Assembly: GCA_902546765.1 (NCBI GenBank)
Contig: CACCLG010000001.1
Coordinates: 116,172 to 180,171, forward strand
Direction: 5' to 3'
DNA from: an uncultured Pelagibacteraceae bacterium
GTDB taxonomy: Bacteria; Pseudomonadota; Alphaproteobacteria; Pelagibacterales; Pelagibacteraceae
Length of the DNA: 64,000 nt
In this document: piece by piece, positions 20,151 through 29,594 of the stretch
How positions within the stretch are numbered: position 1 is the first letter of the stretch
How the letters are laid out: every line of letters starts with the position of its first letter
Translations under genes and position numbers: made by a program
The notes under the pieces: generated by a model
What the model was told of the DNA's origin: nothing
Databases searched by the model: none
What the model saw: the letters and a program-made list of their open reading frames with translations, nothing else

Positions 20151-20438
20151 ATATAAATAGATCAATTAATATTTATTGTATTAGTATTATGATATGTGAA
20201 TTACGTAAATTATCTAATTTGCACACTTTATATACGATTTATTAACATTTAATCGCAAATTAAACGTCTATTTACTAATGCAAGTTAATAATTATTACCA
20301 ATTAAAGAATTATGGTTTTTAATTAATTAACATGTAAAAAAAAAGTTTAATTTCAGTAATTATTTATAATAATAATTGAAAATATTTACTAATCACTAAT
20401 AATTAAATTTTAGTGATATTTTTATTGACACTTTATAC
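20151..20438. other. oriC: Putative chromosomal replication origin (oriC), hemE-ppsR intergenic region
   Basis: This 288-base gap is the longest gene-free stretch in the window and is extremely AT-rich. It lies between hemE and the DUF299 kinase-regulator gene, the location of the origin in Caulobacter crescentus and Rickettsia prowazekii. Transcription diverges from it: hemE to parB run left, ppsR to dnaQ run right. Seen inside are a CtrA-type TTAA-N7-TTAA at 20249-20263, TTAATTAATTAA at 20319-20330, two DnaA-box-like 9-mers one mismatch from TTATNCACA (TGTGAATTA at 20195-20203 in reverse, TTATTGACA at 20422-20430), and an inverted repeat ATCACTAA/TTAGTGAT (20392-20399, 20410-20417). The boxes are weak; the call rests mostly on location. 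Confidence 0.72.
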
Positions 20439-21257
20439 ATGAGAAACGAACATCAAATTTATCTAATTTCGGACTCAACTGGAGAGACTCTAGATAGAAT
20501 CTTCTTAGCACTAAAAGCACAGTTTACAAACTTTGAATACGAACTTAATAATTTTTCTTTCACTAGAACAGAGAATCAAATTCAGCAGATTTTGGAAAAA
20601 GCAAAAAAAAGAGAGAACCCAATTATACTTTATACAATCGTTAATAGTAAGCTTGCTAAGTATCTAGCGGATCAAGCTCAATCGAGACAAATTCCCTGTT
20701 TTGGTGTTTTAGGTGATTTAATACTAAGCTTTTCCAAAATATTAAATCAACGAGCATCACACGAACCAAGCGGACAACACGTGCTCAATGAAGAATATTA
20801 TCAAAGAATAGAAGCTATCCAATTTACAATGAACCATGATGATGGAAATCAAACTGACGATTTAGAGAAGTCCGATATTATTTTGTTAGGGGTCAGCAGA
20901 ACAAGCAAAACCCCAACATCGATTTATTTGGCTAATAAAGGCTACAAAACTTCAAATATTCCATTAGTTAATGAAAAATCAATACCTAGAAGAATAACAA
21001 GAAAAAACTTTAAACCTTGTATAGTTGGTTTAACAACTGAAGCTGAAAGATTATTTGATATAAGAAAGAATAGACTGAACAGTTTGAAAGAAAATGAAAG
21101 CACGGAGTACACAAATTTAGAAAAAATTAAAGAAGAGGTTGAAAACTCAAAAAAAATTTTCAGAAAAAACCAATGGCCAACAATAGATGTTACAAGAAAA
21201 TCTGTTGAAGAAACCGCCGCTTCAATCATAAAAATTTATGAGATAAAAAAAAGGTAA
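20439..21257 (+). CDS. Pyruvate,phosphate dikinase / PEP synthase regulatory protein (DUF299)
   Basis: At 272 residues it matches the bifunctional kinase/pyrophosphorylase family: N-terminal YLISDSTGETLDRI and P-loop-like GVSRTSKTPTSIYLA with the downstream GYKTSNIPLV. Members phosphorylate (using ADP) and dephosphorylate a Thr in pyruvate,phosphate dikinase or PEP synthase, controlling flux between pyruvate and PEP. The target gene is not in the window. It is the homologue of the Rickettsia RP001 and Caulobacter CC_0001 origin-proximal gene. The stop overlaps maf by one base (TAATG). Confidence 0.94.
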   Translation: MRNEHQIYLISDSTGETLDRIFLALKAQFTNFEYELNNFSFTRTENQIQQILEKAKKRENPIILYTIVNSKLAKYLADQAQSRQIPCFGVLGDLILSFSKILNQRASHEPSGQHVLNEEYYQRIEAIQFTMNHDDGNQTDDLEKSDIILLGVSRTSKTPTSIYLANKGYKTSNIPLVNEKSIPRRITRKNFKPCIVGLTTEAERLFDIRKNRLNSLKENESTEYTNLEKIKEEVENSKKIFRKNQWPTIDVTRKSVEETAASIIKIYEIKKR

Positions 21258-21838
21258 TGAAAATAATATTAGCTTCAAAAAGCAAGGTTAGAAAAGATAT
21301 ACTAACTGAACACAATATAGATTGTGAAGTTATTCAATCAAACGTTGATGAAGATCCAATTAAAGACAGTTTAATTGCGGAAGGAGCAACACCTGAAATT
21401 ATTTCTAAAAATCTAGCTGAGTTAAAAGCAAATAAAGTTAGTTCTAATATGTATGACGAATTGGTATTAGGAGCTGATAGCGTAATAGATTTAAATGGTG
21501 AATTAATTTCAAAACCATCCTCTAGAGAAGAGGCGATGAATATATTAAGAAAATTAAATGGTAGGTCTCATTATCTAATAAGTTCTGTTTGCATTTCAAA
21601 AAATAACTCGATGATTTGGAATCATACTGCTAAAGCAAAGCTTACTATGAAAAATTTTTCAGAAGTAGAGCTAAAAGATTATTTAAACAAAATTCCAGAT
21701 GAAGCATTATATGCTTATAATGTTTATCAAATAGAAGGAGAGGGAAAAAGTTTATTTGAGAAAATTGAAGGTGATAAAGATACAATAATGGGCTTACCAA
21801 TTACACAAATAAAAACATATATGGAAAATTTCAAATGA
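21257..21838 (+). CDS. maf: Maf-like nucleotide pyrophosphatase
   Basis: The protein has 193 residues with the N-terminal SKSKVRKDIL (usually SxSPRR; here KV replaces PR), the catalytic ADSVI segment (LVLGADSVIDLNG), KPSSREEAMNILRKLNGRSH and GLPI near the end. Maf proteins hydrolyse non-canonical or methylated nucleoside triphosphates. Its place between ppsR and aroE is conserved in Alphaproteobacteria. It overlaps aroE by 4 bases. Confidence 0.92.
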   Translation: MKIILASKSKVRKDILTEHNIDCEVIQSNVDEDPIKDSLIAEGATPEIISKNLAELKANKVSSNMYDELVLGADSVIDLNGELISKPSSREEAMNILRKLNGRSHYLISSVCISKNNSMIWNHTAKAKLTMKNFSEVELKDYLNKIPDEALYAYNVYQIEGEGKSLFEKIEGDKDTIMGLPITQIKTYMENFK

Positions 21839-22629
21839 AAAAATTTTTGGTAATTGGTGATCCAATAGAGCACTCACTTTCTCCAAAATTACACAATTAT
21901 TGGTTCAAACAGAATAATGTTGATGCAATTTATGAAAAAAAAAAAATCAATGAACCAGAATTACAGGATATTGTATCTAAGGTAAGAAAAAATGAAATTT
22001 TCGGAGTAAATGTAACAGTCCCTTATAAATCAAAAATAATTAAATACTTAGACTTACTGAGTGATGATGCTAACGCTACACAATCTGTGAATACAATACT
22101 TAAAAAAGAGAACAAAATTTTTGGATTCAATACAGATGTAGATGGCTTTGAGTTATCCTTGTTAAATTATATCGATAAAATAAGAAATAAAACTGTCCTA
22201 ATTTTAGGAGCTGGAGGTGTTGCACCATCTATAATTTATGTTTTAAAAAAAATTAAAGCATCAAAAATTTTAATCACTAATAGAACAAAGATTAAATCAG
22301 AAAATTTGAAAACTAAATTCAGCGATATCGATGTAGTTGATTGGGGAGAGACACCAGCTGCCGATGTTGTAATAAATGTAACAAGCTTAGGTCTTAATCC
22401 TAACGATAAAATTGATCTAGATTATGATAAAATTGGCAAGGATAAGTTTTTCTATGATGTAATATACAAACCATCAAAAACATTATTTTTAGATGAGGCA
22501 AAAAAAAGAGGCAATATAATTGAAAACGGCAAAATGATGTTTGCTTATCAAGCACAAAAAGCATTTGAATTGTGGAATAATTTAAAGCCAGAAATTAATG
22601 AACAGGTCTTAAATTTTTTAGATGATTAG
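21835..22629 (+). CDS. aroE: Shikimate dehydrogenase (NADP)
   Basis: At 264 residues it shows the substrate site GDPIEHSLSPKLHN, the catalytic Lys in VNVTVPYKSKI, GFNTDVDGF, the nucleotide loop VLILGAGGVAPSI with NRTK, and NVTSLGLNP. It reduces 3-dehydroshikimate in aromatic amino-acid synthesis. It overlaps maf by 4 bases and coaE by 8. Confidence 0.96.
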   Translation: MKKFLVIGDPIEHSLSPKLHNYWFKQNNVDAIYEKKKINEPELQDIVSKVRKNEIFGVNVTVPYKSKIIKYLDLLSDDANATQSVNTILKKENKIFGFNTDVDGFELSLLNYIDKIRNKTVLILGAGGVAPSIIYVLKKIKASKILITNRTKIKSENLKTKFSDIDVVDWGETPAADVVINVTSLGLNPNDKIDLDYDKIGKDKFFYDVIYKPSKTLFLDEAKKRGNIIENGKMMFAYQAQKAFELWNNLKPEINEQVLNFLDD

Positions 22630-23197
22630 AATAGCAATATTAGGAGATATAGGTGCTGGCAAAAGTTTTGTTTCCAAACAATTTAATTGTCCACTCTTTA
22701 ACGCTGATAAAGAGGTTGCTGAAATTTATAAAAATGACAGATCTTGTTATCAAAAAATTAAAAAAGCATTGCCTAAATATATAATTTCAGATCATCTAGA
22801 CAAAAAATTTTTACTAAAAGCTGTATTGGATAGTAAAAATAATCTTAGAAAGATTTCAAAAATTGTTCATCCAATTGTTAGAACTAGGATGAATAAATTT
22901 TTAATAAAGAATAGTTCTAAAAAATTAGTAGTGCTAGACATTCCTTTATATTTAGAAAATAAACTAAACAAGAAGGGAGATGTTTTAATTTTTGTAGAAG
23001 CAAAAAGAAAAGATATTCAAAAAAGATTAAAAAACAGGAAATATTTTAATGAAAAACTAAACAGAAATTTGAAGAGTTTGCAGTTACCGTTAACAATAAA
23101 GAAAAAATTATCTAATTTTGTTATTAAGAATACATTCAATGCAACAAAAATTAAAAATGATGTTAAAAATATAAAAACTGAAATATTAAATATATGA
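22622..23197 (+). CDS. coaE: Dephospho-CoA kinase
   Basis: This 191-residue P-loop kinase has ILGDIGAGKSFVSKQF, FNADKEVAEIY and VVLDIPLYLE, with a divergent lid. It makes CoA from dephospho-CoA in the last step of the pathway. Conservation is loose toward the C-terminus, as is usual for short AT-rich versions. Overlaps of 8 bases with aroE and 4 bases with dnaQ support one transcription unit. Confidence 0.93.
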   Translation: MIRIAILGDIGAGKSFVSKQFNCPLFNADKEVAEIYKNDRSCYQKIKKALPKYIISDHLDKKFLLKAVLDSKNNLRKISKIVHPIVRTRMNKFLIKNSSKKLVVLDIPLYLENKLNKKGDVLIFVEAKRKDIQKRLKNRKYFNEKLNRNLKSLQLPLTIKKKLSNFVIKNTFNATKIKNDVKNIKTEILNI

Positions 23198-23862
23198 AAG
23201 AAATAATTTTAGATACTGAAACAACTGGACTATCTGTTAAAGATGGTCACCGTATTGTTGAAATTGGTTGTATAGAACTCGATAACTTAGTACCCACAAA
23301 AAATATATTTCATTGCTATTTAAATCCAGAGAGAAAAGTATCCGAAAAAGCATTTGAAGTGCATGGTTATTCTGACCAATTTTTATCTGATAAAAAAAAG
23401 TTTGTTGAAATAGCAGATGAATTTTTAAATTTTATTAAAGATAAAAAAATAATAATACATAATGCAGAATTTGATATTTCACATTTAAACAACGAGCTAT
23501 CTATTGCTGGTAAACCAGAAATAAATAAAGAAACTACTGTTGATACACTAGACCTTGCAAGGAATAAATTCCCTGGTTCAGGTATAAGTTTAGATGCTCT
23601 CTGTAAGAGATTTAGAATAGATAACTCAAAAAGAGAAAAACACACTGCGTTAATTGATTGTGAACTACTTGCAAAAGTTTATATAAATCTACTAGATCAG
23701 AAAGAGCCTAAACTAAATTTTTCAAACTCTGTTGATATTAATTCTGTCGAAACTCAAAATAAAAATATTACTTATTCAAAAAAAATTGTTTTTCCCACAT
23801 CAGAAGAGCTTGAACAACACAGGGAATTCCTAAAGAGAGATTTAAAGAAAAATTTTTATTGA
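23194..23862 (+). CDS. dnaQ: DNA polymerase III epsilon subunit (3'-5' proofreading exonuclease)
   Basis: At 222 residues it carries the DEDDh exonuclease motifs: ILDTETTGLSVKDGHRIVEIGCIE (Exo I), HNAEFDISHLN (Exo II) and KREKHTALIDCELLAKVY (Exo III, His and Asp). The C-terminal ~50 residues are the tail that normally binds the polymerase. It ends the rightward ppsR-maf-aroE-coaE-dnaQ block and overlaps the convergent secB by 7 bases. Confidence 0.96.
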   Translation: MKEIILDTETTGLSVKDGHRIVEIGCIELDNLVPTKNIFHCYLNPERKVSEKAFEVHGYSDQFLSDKKKFVEIADEFLNFIKDKKIIIHNAEFDISHLNNELSIAGKPEINKETTVDTLDLARNKFPGSGISLDALCKRFRIDNSKREKHTALIDCELLAKVYINLLDQKEPKLNFSNSVDINSVETQNKNITYSKKIVFPTSEELEQHREFLKRDLKKNFY

Positions 23863-24281
23863 TTTGATCTTTGTTGGTATAATTTTAGAAAATCAATTTC
23901 ACCTGAGAAATTAGCCTCTGGAAATCCAGAGTGTCTAAGTATTAGAATAAAAGCTTCGCGTATTTTTGGAAAAACTTCTAGTTGTAAATCACAAAGTATG
24001 AATTTTTCCATTTCATTTTTTTCTATTTTTGTGTCTTCGATTTCAACAACTGTTGAATGGAGAAGTTCAAAGAGTGCTTTTTTTTTACTCTCTTCTACAT
24101 CTGTATATTTAAGTTTAGTAAAAACCTCTATCATTTTATTTTTTAATGGTTTTGAAGTTATATCTAAAGTGATTTTATATTTTGATATTCTTTCTCTTGC
24201 TAAAAGAAGGGTTTGCACATCTGGTATTTCAACAGATAAATCTTTTGTATAACTAACTATGACTTTATGTTTAACAGGCAT
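23856..24281 (-). CDS. secB: Protein-export chaperone SecB
   Basis: The protein has 141 residues, slightly short for SecB. It has LSVEIPD, KITLDITSKPLKN, LLHSTVVEIE and the conserved IREAFILILRHSGFPEANFSGEIDFLKLYQQR, the C-terminal block of the family. It holds preproteins unfolded and delivers them to SecA. Its place next to dnaQ and fxsA is conserved in Alphaproteobacteria. The start overlaps the fxsA stop region by one base. Confidence 0.93.
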   Translation of the reverse strand: MPVKHKVIVSYTKDLSVEIPDVQTLLLARERISKYKITLDITSKPLKNKMIEVFTKLKYTDVEESKKKALFELLHSTVVEIEDTKIEKNEMEKFILCDLQLEVFPKIREAFILILRHSGFPEANFSGEIDFLKLYQQRSNQ

Positions 24282-24697
24282 TATTTTTCATCCATATCTT
24301 TATATTCTCCTTCAATAAAATCCTTTTTTTCGAAGGTGTTATTTTTTTTATTAAATTTTTTAGAAAAAACGTTAAAGATAAGTTTTCTTGTAATTGGAAT
24401 AATTAAAAGTAACCCCAAACAATCTGTGGCGAAACCAGGAATGATTAAAAGAATAGCAGCAAATGTTAGGGCGGCGCCTGACACAATTTCGTAAATTGGT
24501 AATTCATTTTTAACTAATTGTGTCATACCAGACCTTAGGGTGTTAAATCCCTCGTATCTTGCATAAGCAACTCCTACAATCGCTGTCAGCAAAATTAGAC
24601 TAATTGTATTAAATGCTCCAATTGATGATCCAATTTTAATAAATAGGTAAATTTCGATTAATGGAATAGACAATATAAGAATTAATACTGAGTTCAT
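24281..24697 (-). CDS. FxsA family membrane protein
   Basis: At 138 residues, the first ~100 form three or four hydrophobic segments with family signatures: IPLIEIYLFIKIGSSIGAFNT, GVAYARYEG and IPGFATDCLGLLLIIP. FxsA is an inner-membrane protein of poorly known role, named for suppressing phage F exclusion in E. coli. The C-terminus is charged and probably cytoplasmic. It is upstream of secB and divergent from the Tim44-like gene. Confidence 0.88.
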   Translation of the reverse strand: MNSVLILILSIPLIEIYLFIKIGSSIGAFNTISLILLTAIVGVAYARYEGFNTLRSGMTQLVKNELPIYEIVSGAALTFAAILLIIPGFATDCLGLLLIIPITRKLIFNVFSKKFNKKNNTFEKKDFIEGEYKDMDEK

Positions 24698-24755
24698 TTG
24701 TCTATAATGTAAATTGCCAGTTGAAATTAGGCAACATAGTAAATATTATTATCAT

Positions 24756-25343
24756 ATGAGTTATAGCTTTGAATATATCGATATCATCCTTCTTGCAATG
24801 ATTGCAGGGTTTATATTTCTGAGATTAAGAGGAATTTTAGGAAAAAAATCAGGCTTTGAAGAAGATATTAACCAGAGCTTTCCCCATGAGGCGCCAGTCG
24901 TTAAAACAGATGTAAAGTTAAACGCTGATACATTTGATGATAATGCTAAAAAAGAATTCTTAAAAGGTGCGCAAATTGCTTATGAAACGATTGTCACAAG
25001 TTTTTCAGAAGGAAAGTTAAAGGATATCAAATCATTGTTAGGTAAAGAAGTTTATGATCAATTTGATCAAGCAGTAAAAGACAGAAAGTCTAAAAATTTG
25101 TCTTCTAACACTACTTTTATAGGAATTAATTCCGCAGAAATTAAAAATCATGAACAAAATAAAAATATGTTAGAGGTAACCGTAGAGTTTGTAAGTGAAA
25201 TCATTTCACATATTAAGGACAAAGAAAATAAAACAGTTTCAGGAGATCCTGAGAAAATAAAAAAAGTTCATGATATTTGGAAATTTTCCAAAGATAGTAG
25301 ATCTGTAAATCCAAATTGGGTACTAATTGACACCCAAGCTTAA
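24756..25343 (+). CDS. Tim44/TimA-domain membrane protein
   Basis: I prefer ATG 24756 (195 residues): an in-frame TTG at 24714 adds 14 residues with no family match. The N-terminus is a single transmembrane anchor (YIDIILLAMIAGFIFLRLRGILG), then a Tim44-like domain (FLKGAQIAYETIVTSFSEGKLKDIKSLL ... FSKDSRSVNPNWVLIDTQ). In Alphaproteobacteria such proteins sit between fxsA/secB and mltA or smr genes. Mitochondrial Tim44 links the import pore to Hsp70; the bacterial role is unclear. The stop abuts the TTG start of the Smr gene. Confidence 0.87.
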   Translation: MSYSFEYIDIILLAMIAGFIFLRLRGILGKKSGFEEDINQSFPHEAPVVKTDVKLNADTFDDNAKKEFLKGAQIAYETIVTSFSEGKLKDIKSLLGKEVYDQFDQAVKDRKSKNLSSNTTFIGINSAEIKNHEQNKNMLEVTVEFVSEIISHIKDKENKTVSGDPEKIKKVHDIWKFSKDSRSVNPNWVLIDTQA

Positions 25344-25760
25344 TTGACAAAAAAACTTTCAGATAAAGATAAAAAAGACTGGCAAAATTTTTTAGAAAGC
25401 TCAGAAAAATTAGACAACAAAGACAAAGAAACTTTAGATCATCAGAATAGAATTGGAGAGAAAGTTATAGATCTTCACGGATTTACTCTTGACGAGGCAA
25501 ATCAAAAAGTTTCTGAATTTATCCAAGATTGTTATGATCAAAATGTAATAAAAATAAATATAATAACTGGTAAGGGACTTAGATCAAAAAATTTAAATGA
25601 TCCATATCAATCTAAAAATCTAAGTATACTAAAGCACTCTGTACCTAGCTTTATTAAAGATAGCCCTCACCTAATGTCAAAAATTATAAAAATTGATCAG
25701 CAAGCTGTTGACAGTCCATCAAAAGGAAATTTTGAGATTTATTTAAGAAAGAAATTATAG
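25344..25760 (+). CDS. Smr-domain protein
   Basis: This 138-residue protein has a charged N-terminus and a C-terminal Smr domain with the signatures [11 protein letters not shown] and IITGKGLRS. Smr domains act as endonucleases on nicked or branched DNA or on RNA; the E. coli SmrB relative rescues collided ribosomes. The start is TTG directly after the Tim44-like stop, and no ATG exists early in the frame. It overlaps the convergent hslU by 6 bases. Confidence 0.88.
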   Translation: MTKKLSDKDKKDWQNFLESSEKLDNKDKETLDHQNRIGEKVIDLHGFTLDEANQKVSEFIQDCYDQNVIKINIITGKGLRSKNLNDPYQSKNLSILKHSVPSFIKDSPHLMSKIIKIDQQAVDSPSKGNFEIYLRKKL

Positions 25761-27122
25761 AATAAATTTAGACAGATCGGTATCTTTTACTAGTTCACCA
25801 ATATTTTTCTTAATATATTCAGAGTCCACTGTTATTTTTTCACCAGCTCTATCTGTAGCTGTAAAACTAATCTCATCTAGTACTCTTTCGATAATAGTAT
25901 GAAGACGTCTTGCACCAATATTTTCAACGGTTGTATTTACTTCACTTGCAATATTAGCAATAGTGTCAATGCCATCGTCTGTGAATTCAAGATCTACATT
26001 TTCAGTTTTTAAAAGTGCCTTGTATTGTTTTATCAAACTGTTATCTGGTTCTTTCAAAATTCTTTTAAAATCATCACTGTTTAACGCATCAAGCTCAACT
26101 CTAATCGGAAGTCTTCCTTGAAGTTCTGGTAAAAGGTCAGATGGTTTTGCTAATTGGAATGCTCCTGATGCAATAAATAAAATATGATCAGTTTTAATAG
26201 GACCATATTTTGTGCTCACAGTTGTTCCTTCAATCAAAGGCAATAGATCCCTTTGAACTCCTTCTCTTGAAACATCACCTCCAACACGATCAGTTCTAGC
26301 TGAAATTTTATCTATCTCATCCAAAAATACGATACCATTATTTTCTGTTGAATTTTTTGCAGCTTTAATAATTTTATCTTGTTCAATTAACTTATCAGAC
26401 TCTTCATTGATTAAAATTTCGTGAGATTCTTTTACACTCATTTTCCTCTTCTTTGGTTTCTGTCCCATTGATTTACCTAAAACATCAGAAATATTTATCA
26501 TTCCAACATTTGCACCTGGCATTCCTGGTATTTCAAAAGATGGCATTTGGTTACTTTCAGCTACAGCAATTTCAATTTCATTGTCATCTAAATCTCCGTC
26601 TCTCAATCTTTTTCTAAAACTTTCTCTTGTAGCAACACTTGCTTTGTTACCGACTAATGCGTCCAAAACTCTTTCCTCAGCTAACTTTTGTGCCTGTGCA
26701 TGGACTTCTTTTCTTTTCTTTACCTTTTCCATCGAAATGGCAATCTCTAACAAATCTCTTACAATTTGTTCAACATCTCTTCCAACGTAACCTACCTCTG
26801 TAAATCTTGTCGCTTCAACTTTTACAAAAGGAGCTTCGGCAAGCTTTGATAGTCTTCTTGAAATTTCTGTTTTACCAACTCCTGTTGGTCCTATCATAAG
26901 TATATTTTTGGGTAGAACTTCATCTTTCATATCTCCAGATAAAGCCTGTCTTCTCCATCTATTTCTTAATGCTATAGCTACCGCTCTTTTTGCTTTGTTT
27001 TGCCCTACAACAAATCTATCTAGCTCTGAAACAATTTCTCTTGGGGAAAGTGAATTTTCAATAGTTGAATTTTCTTTTGCAACCTTTTCTTTTGGAAATG
27101 TAGTTACATTAGTTTTTTCCAT
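25755..27122 (-). CDS. hslU: HslU ATPase subunit of the HslUV protease
   Basis: At 455 residues this AAA+ unfoldase has [33 protein letters not shown]-type N-terminal sequence, Walker [15 protein letters not shown], an inserted I domain, Walker [11 protein letters not shown], and the HslU C-terminal end [15 protein letters not shown] that enters HslV. It feeds unfolded proteins to HslV. It lies one base downstream of hslV. Confidence 0.98.
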   Translation of the reverse strand: MEKTNVTTFPKEKVAKENSTIENSLSPREIVSELDRFVVGQNKAKRAVAIALRNRWRRQALSGDMKDEVLPKNILMIGPTGVGKTEISRRLSKLAEAPFVKVEATRFTEVGYVGRDVEQIVRDLLEIAISMEKVKKRKEVHAQAQKLAEERVLDALVGNKASVATRESFRKRLRDGDLDDNEIEIAVAESNQMPSFEIPGMPGANVGMINISDVLGKSMGQKPKKRKMSVKESHEILINEESDKLIEQDKIIKAAKNSTENNGIVFLDEIDKISARTDRVGGDVSREGVQRDLLPLIEGTTVSTKYGPIKTDHILFIASGAFQLAKPSDLLPELQGRLPIRVELDALNSDDFKRILKEPDNSLIKQYKALLKTENVDLEFTDDGIDTIANIASEVNTTVENIGARRLHTIIERVLDEISFTATDRAGEKITVDSEYIKKNIGELVKDTDLSKFIL

Positions 27123-27123
27123 T

Positions 27124-27639
27124 TTATATTTTCTCCATACTTAAGTTATCATTTGTAAAAACACATATTTCAGATGCAACTTTGATAGCTTTTTTTGCTA
27201 TATCCTCAGCAGATTTATCACCATCCATTAATACTTTCGCAGCTGCTAAAGCATAATTTCCACCTGAACCAATCCCAATGACATCTCCCTCTGGTTCTAA
27301 AACATCTCCAGTACCAGAAATTATAAAGCTTTTTTCTTTATCAGCTATAGCCATTAATGCTTCAAGTCTTCTTAAATACTTATCAGTTCTCCAATCTTTA
27401 GCTAGTTCGACAGCAGCTCTTGTCAAATTACCTGCATGTTTTTCTAACTTAGATTCTAATCTTTCAAATAATGTTAATGCATCAGCTGTTGATCCAGCAA
27501 ATCCAGCGATCACATTTCTTTTCTCAATCTTTCTGACTTTGTTAGCAGTTTTTTTAATTACAGTATTTCCCATACTGACCTGTCCGTCACTCGCAACTAC
27601 TACATCATTATTTTTTCTGACCAAAACTATTGTTGTCAT
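27124..27639 (-). CDS. hslV: HslV peptidase subunit
   Basis: At 171 residues it begins [22 protein letters not shown], so the catalytic Thr is exposed after removal of Met. [15 protein letters not shown] and [18 protein letters not shown] are family blocks. It forms the proteolytic dodecamer capped by HslU. It is divergent from hisB across 91 bases, which should hold both promoters; TATATATATA sequence near 27708 is compatible but not decisive. Confidence 0.98.
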   Translation of the reverse strand: MTTIVLVRKNNDVVVASDGQVSMGNTVIKKTANKVRKIEKRNVIAGFAGSTADALTLFERLESKLEKHAGNLTRAAVELAKDWRTDKYLRRLEALMAIADKEKSFIISGTGDVLEPEGDVIGIGSGGNYALAAAKVLMDGDKSAEDIAKKAIKVASEICVFTNDNLSMEKI

Positions 27640-27730
27640 GCACTATAAATGGATACTAAATTTGATAGTTCAAGCCCAGGTTTAGTATTATTGCCATAAT
27701 TGAATTATATATATATACCTCTTTAAAATT

Positions 27731-28321
27731 ATGAAGCGTAAAGCAAAAATAAGTAGAAAGACAAAAGAAACCAACATCAATGTTGATCTAAACATAGATG
27801 GAAAAGGTAAATACAAAGTTGACACAGGCATAGGATTTTTAGATCACATGCTTGAACAACTGTCAAAGCATTCTTCAATGGATATGAATATTAAAGCTAA
27901 GGGTGATACACATATTGATCTTCATCACACTACAGAGGACACAGGTATTGCTATTGGTGAATGTTTAAAAAAAGCATCTAAAAAGTTTGTCGGTATTAAA
28001 AGGTATGCACATGCAATGATTCCAATGGATGAAACGCTTACTCGTGTTGCAATTGATGTATCAAATAGACCTTACTTAATTTGGAAAGTGAAATTAAAAG
28101 TCGAGAAGCTTGGAGAAATGGACACAGAGCTCTTCAAAGAGTGGTTCCAAGCTTTTTCACAATCAGCAGGAATTACTTTACACGTTGAAAATATTTATGG
28201 TGATAACAGTCACCACATAATAGAGTCTTGTTTTAAAGGCTTAGCAAGATCTTTAAGAGCTGCGTTGGAAATGGATCCAAGGAACAAAACTACTATTCCT
28301 TCTACCAAAGGCTCTTTATAA
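27731..28321 (+). CDS. hisB: Imidazoleglycerol-phosphate dehydratase
   Basis: At 196 residues it is the stand-alone dehydratase without the phosphatase domain of enterobacterial HisB. Metal-binding His motifs are [27 protein letters not shown] and the C-terminal [17 protein letters not shown]. It acts in step 6 of histidine synthesis. It is the first gene of hisB-hisH-(barrel)-hisA-hisF-hisE. Confidence 0.97.
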   Translation: MKRKAKISRKTKETNINVDLNIDGKGKYKVDTGIGFLDHMLEQLSKHSSMDMNIKAKGDTHIDLHHTTEDTGIAIGECLKKASKKFVGIKRYAHAMIPMDETLTRVAIDVSNRPYLIWKVKLKVEKLGEMDTELFKEWFQAFSQSAGITLHVENIYGDNSHHIIESCFKGLARSLRAALEMDPRNKTTIPSTKGSL

Positions 28322-28326
28322 AATTA

Positions 28327-28953
28327 ATGAATGTCACAATTGTTGACTATAACTCAGGCAATATTAGCTCAGTAATTAATTCTTTCACTGAGGTTGCAAA
28401 GGGTACAGTTAATTTAGAAGTAACCTCAGATTTAAAAAAAATTAAATCAAGTGATAAAGTAGTGTTACCAGGACAAGGCTCATTTAAGAGCTGTATAGAC
28501 GCCTTAAACAGCATAAATGGTTTAACCGATACTCTTAGCGAATTTGTGATGATTGATAAAAAACCACTTTTTGGAATATGTGTGGGCTTACAAATGTTTG
28601 CTAATGTAGGTTATGAAGAGACGGAGACAAAAGGATTGGGGTGGATACCTGGAAAAGTATCAAAAATCGACAACAAAAATGGAAGATATAAACTTCCTCA
28701 TATTGGTTGGAACCAAATAAATATTGTTAAGGACAGTAAAATTTTTAAAGATATTGAAAATAATTCCCACATGTACTTTGTACATAGCTATGAGTTTATA
28801 CCTGAAGATAAAAATGTTATTTCAGCAACAACAGATTATTCTTCAAACATCGTTTGTTCAGTTGAAAAAGAAAATATTTTTGGAACCCAATTTCATCCTG
28901 AAAAGAGTGATAAAATTGGCCTTAAAATAATTGAAAATTTTATGAGACTTTAA
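28327..28953 (+). CDS. hisH: Imidazole glycerol phosphate synthase, glutaminase subunit
   Basis: This 208-residue class I glutamine amidotransferase has the oxyanion segment LPGQGSFKSC, the nucleophile Cys in FGICVGLQMFA and the catalytic His/Glu in FGTQFHPEKS. With HisF it makes IGP and AICAR from PRFAR. The synthase partner hisF is two genes downstream, separated by a barrel gene and hisA. Confidence 0.97.
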   Translation: MNVTIVDYNSGNISSVINSFTEVAKGTVNLEVTSDLKKIKSSDKVVLPGQGSFKSCIDALNSINGLTDTLSEFVMIDKKPLFGICVGLQMFANVGYEETETKGLGWIPGKVSKIDNKNGRYKLPHIGWNQINIVKDSKIFKDIENNSHMYFVHSYEFIPEDKNVISATTDYSSNIVCSVEKENIFGTQFHPEKSDKIGLKIIENFMRL

Positions 28954-28959
28954 TAAAAC

Positions 28960-29574
28960 ATGTCTATGAAAAAAATATCTTTTTTGTTTATAATGATATT
29001 ATTTTCAACGTCAGCATTATCCAAAGATTATTATTTTATAACCGGTATTAACAATAATAAAATTGAAACTGGTATAACTGTAAGCACAGCTTCTTTAGAT
29101 GAAGATGATGATGATATGTTCTTCACTATTGGATATAATTATTCAGACAATCTAGGGATAGATATTTCCTTTTTTGAAACTGGAGATGCAACACTGTCTG
29201 GAGACAATGGCGATAGATTCACTCTCGAAGGGACTGAATATGAGTTTATAGTAAATAATGCTAAAATATCGGTTTCTTCAGAAAACATAGCTATTGGTTT
29301 GAGGCCAAAAGCAAAACTTTCAGAGGAGTTAGATGTGTTCGGTAGAATAGGATATCATTTTTATGAGGCAACAGCCTCTGCCTCTGGCGATGGTATAACA
29401 ACAGCATCACTTACTGATGATGACAGTTCAGACTTTTTCTACGGTTTTGGATTAAGTTATAAAGTTGATAATTTTTACTTGAATGCTGGTTTGGAGTATT
29501 ATCAATTAGATTATGATTACATAGATGAAATAAAAACTGAATTTATTTCAATCGGTTTTATTTCTGAATTTTAA
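28960..29574 (+). CDS. Outer-membrane beta-barrel protein (OmpW/OmpA-like fold), inserted in the his operon
   Basis: This 204-residue protein has a signal peptide (SMKKISFLFIMILFSTSALSK) and alternating strands with aromatic ends: FFTIGYNYSDNLGIDISFF, VFGRIGYHFYEA, FFYGFGLSYK, LNAGLEYYQLDY and the C-terminal FISIGFISEF ending in Phe. This fits a small 8-stranded outer-membrane barrel. It is Asp-rich (DEDDDD near residue 46, DDDSSD), giving acidic loops. Gaps of 6 and 20 bases place it in the his operon. Function is not known. Confidence 0.8.
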   Translation: MSMKKISFLFIMILFSTSALSKDYYFITGINNNKIETGITVSTASLDEDDDDMFFTIGYNYSDNLGIDISFFETGDATLSGDNGDRFTLEGTEYEFIVNNAKISVSSENIAIGLRPKAKLSEELDVFGRIGYHFYEATASASGDGITTASLTDDDSSDFFYGFGLSYKVDNFYLNAGLEYYQLDYDYIDEIKTEFISIGFISEF

Positions 29575-29594
29575 AAAAATTAATTTTATAAATT

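Noticed and set aside
20425-20430. TTGACA before the DUF299 gene as a -35 box
   Set aside because: It lies only 9 bases before the start codon, so a -10 box would fall inside the gene.
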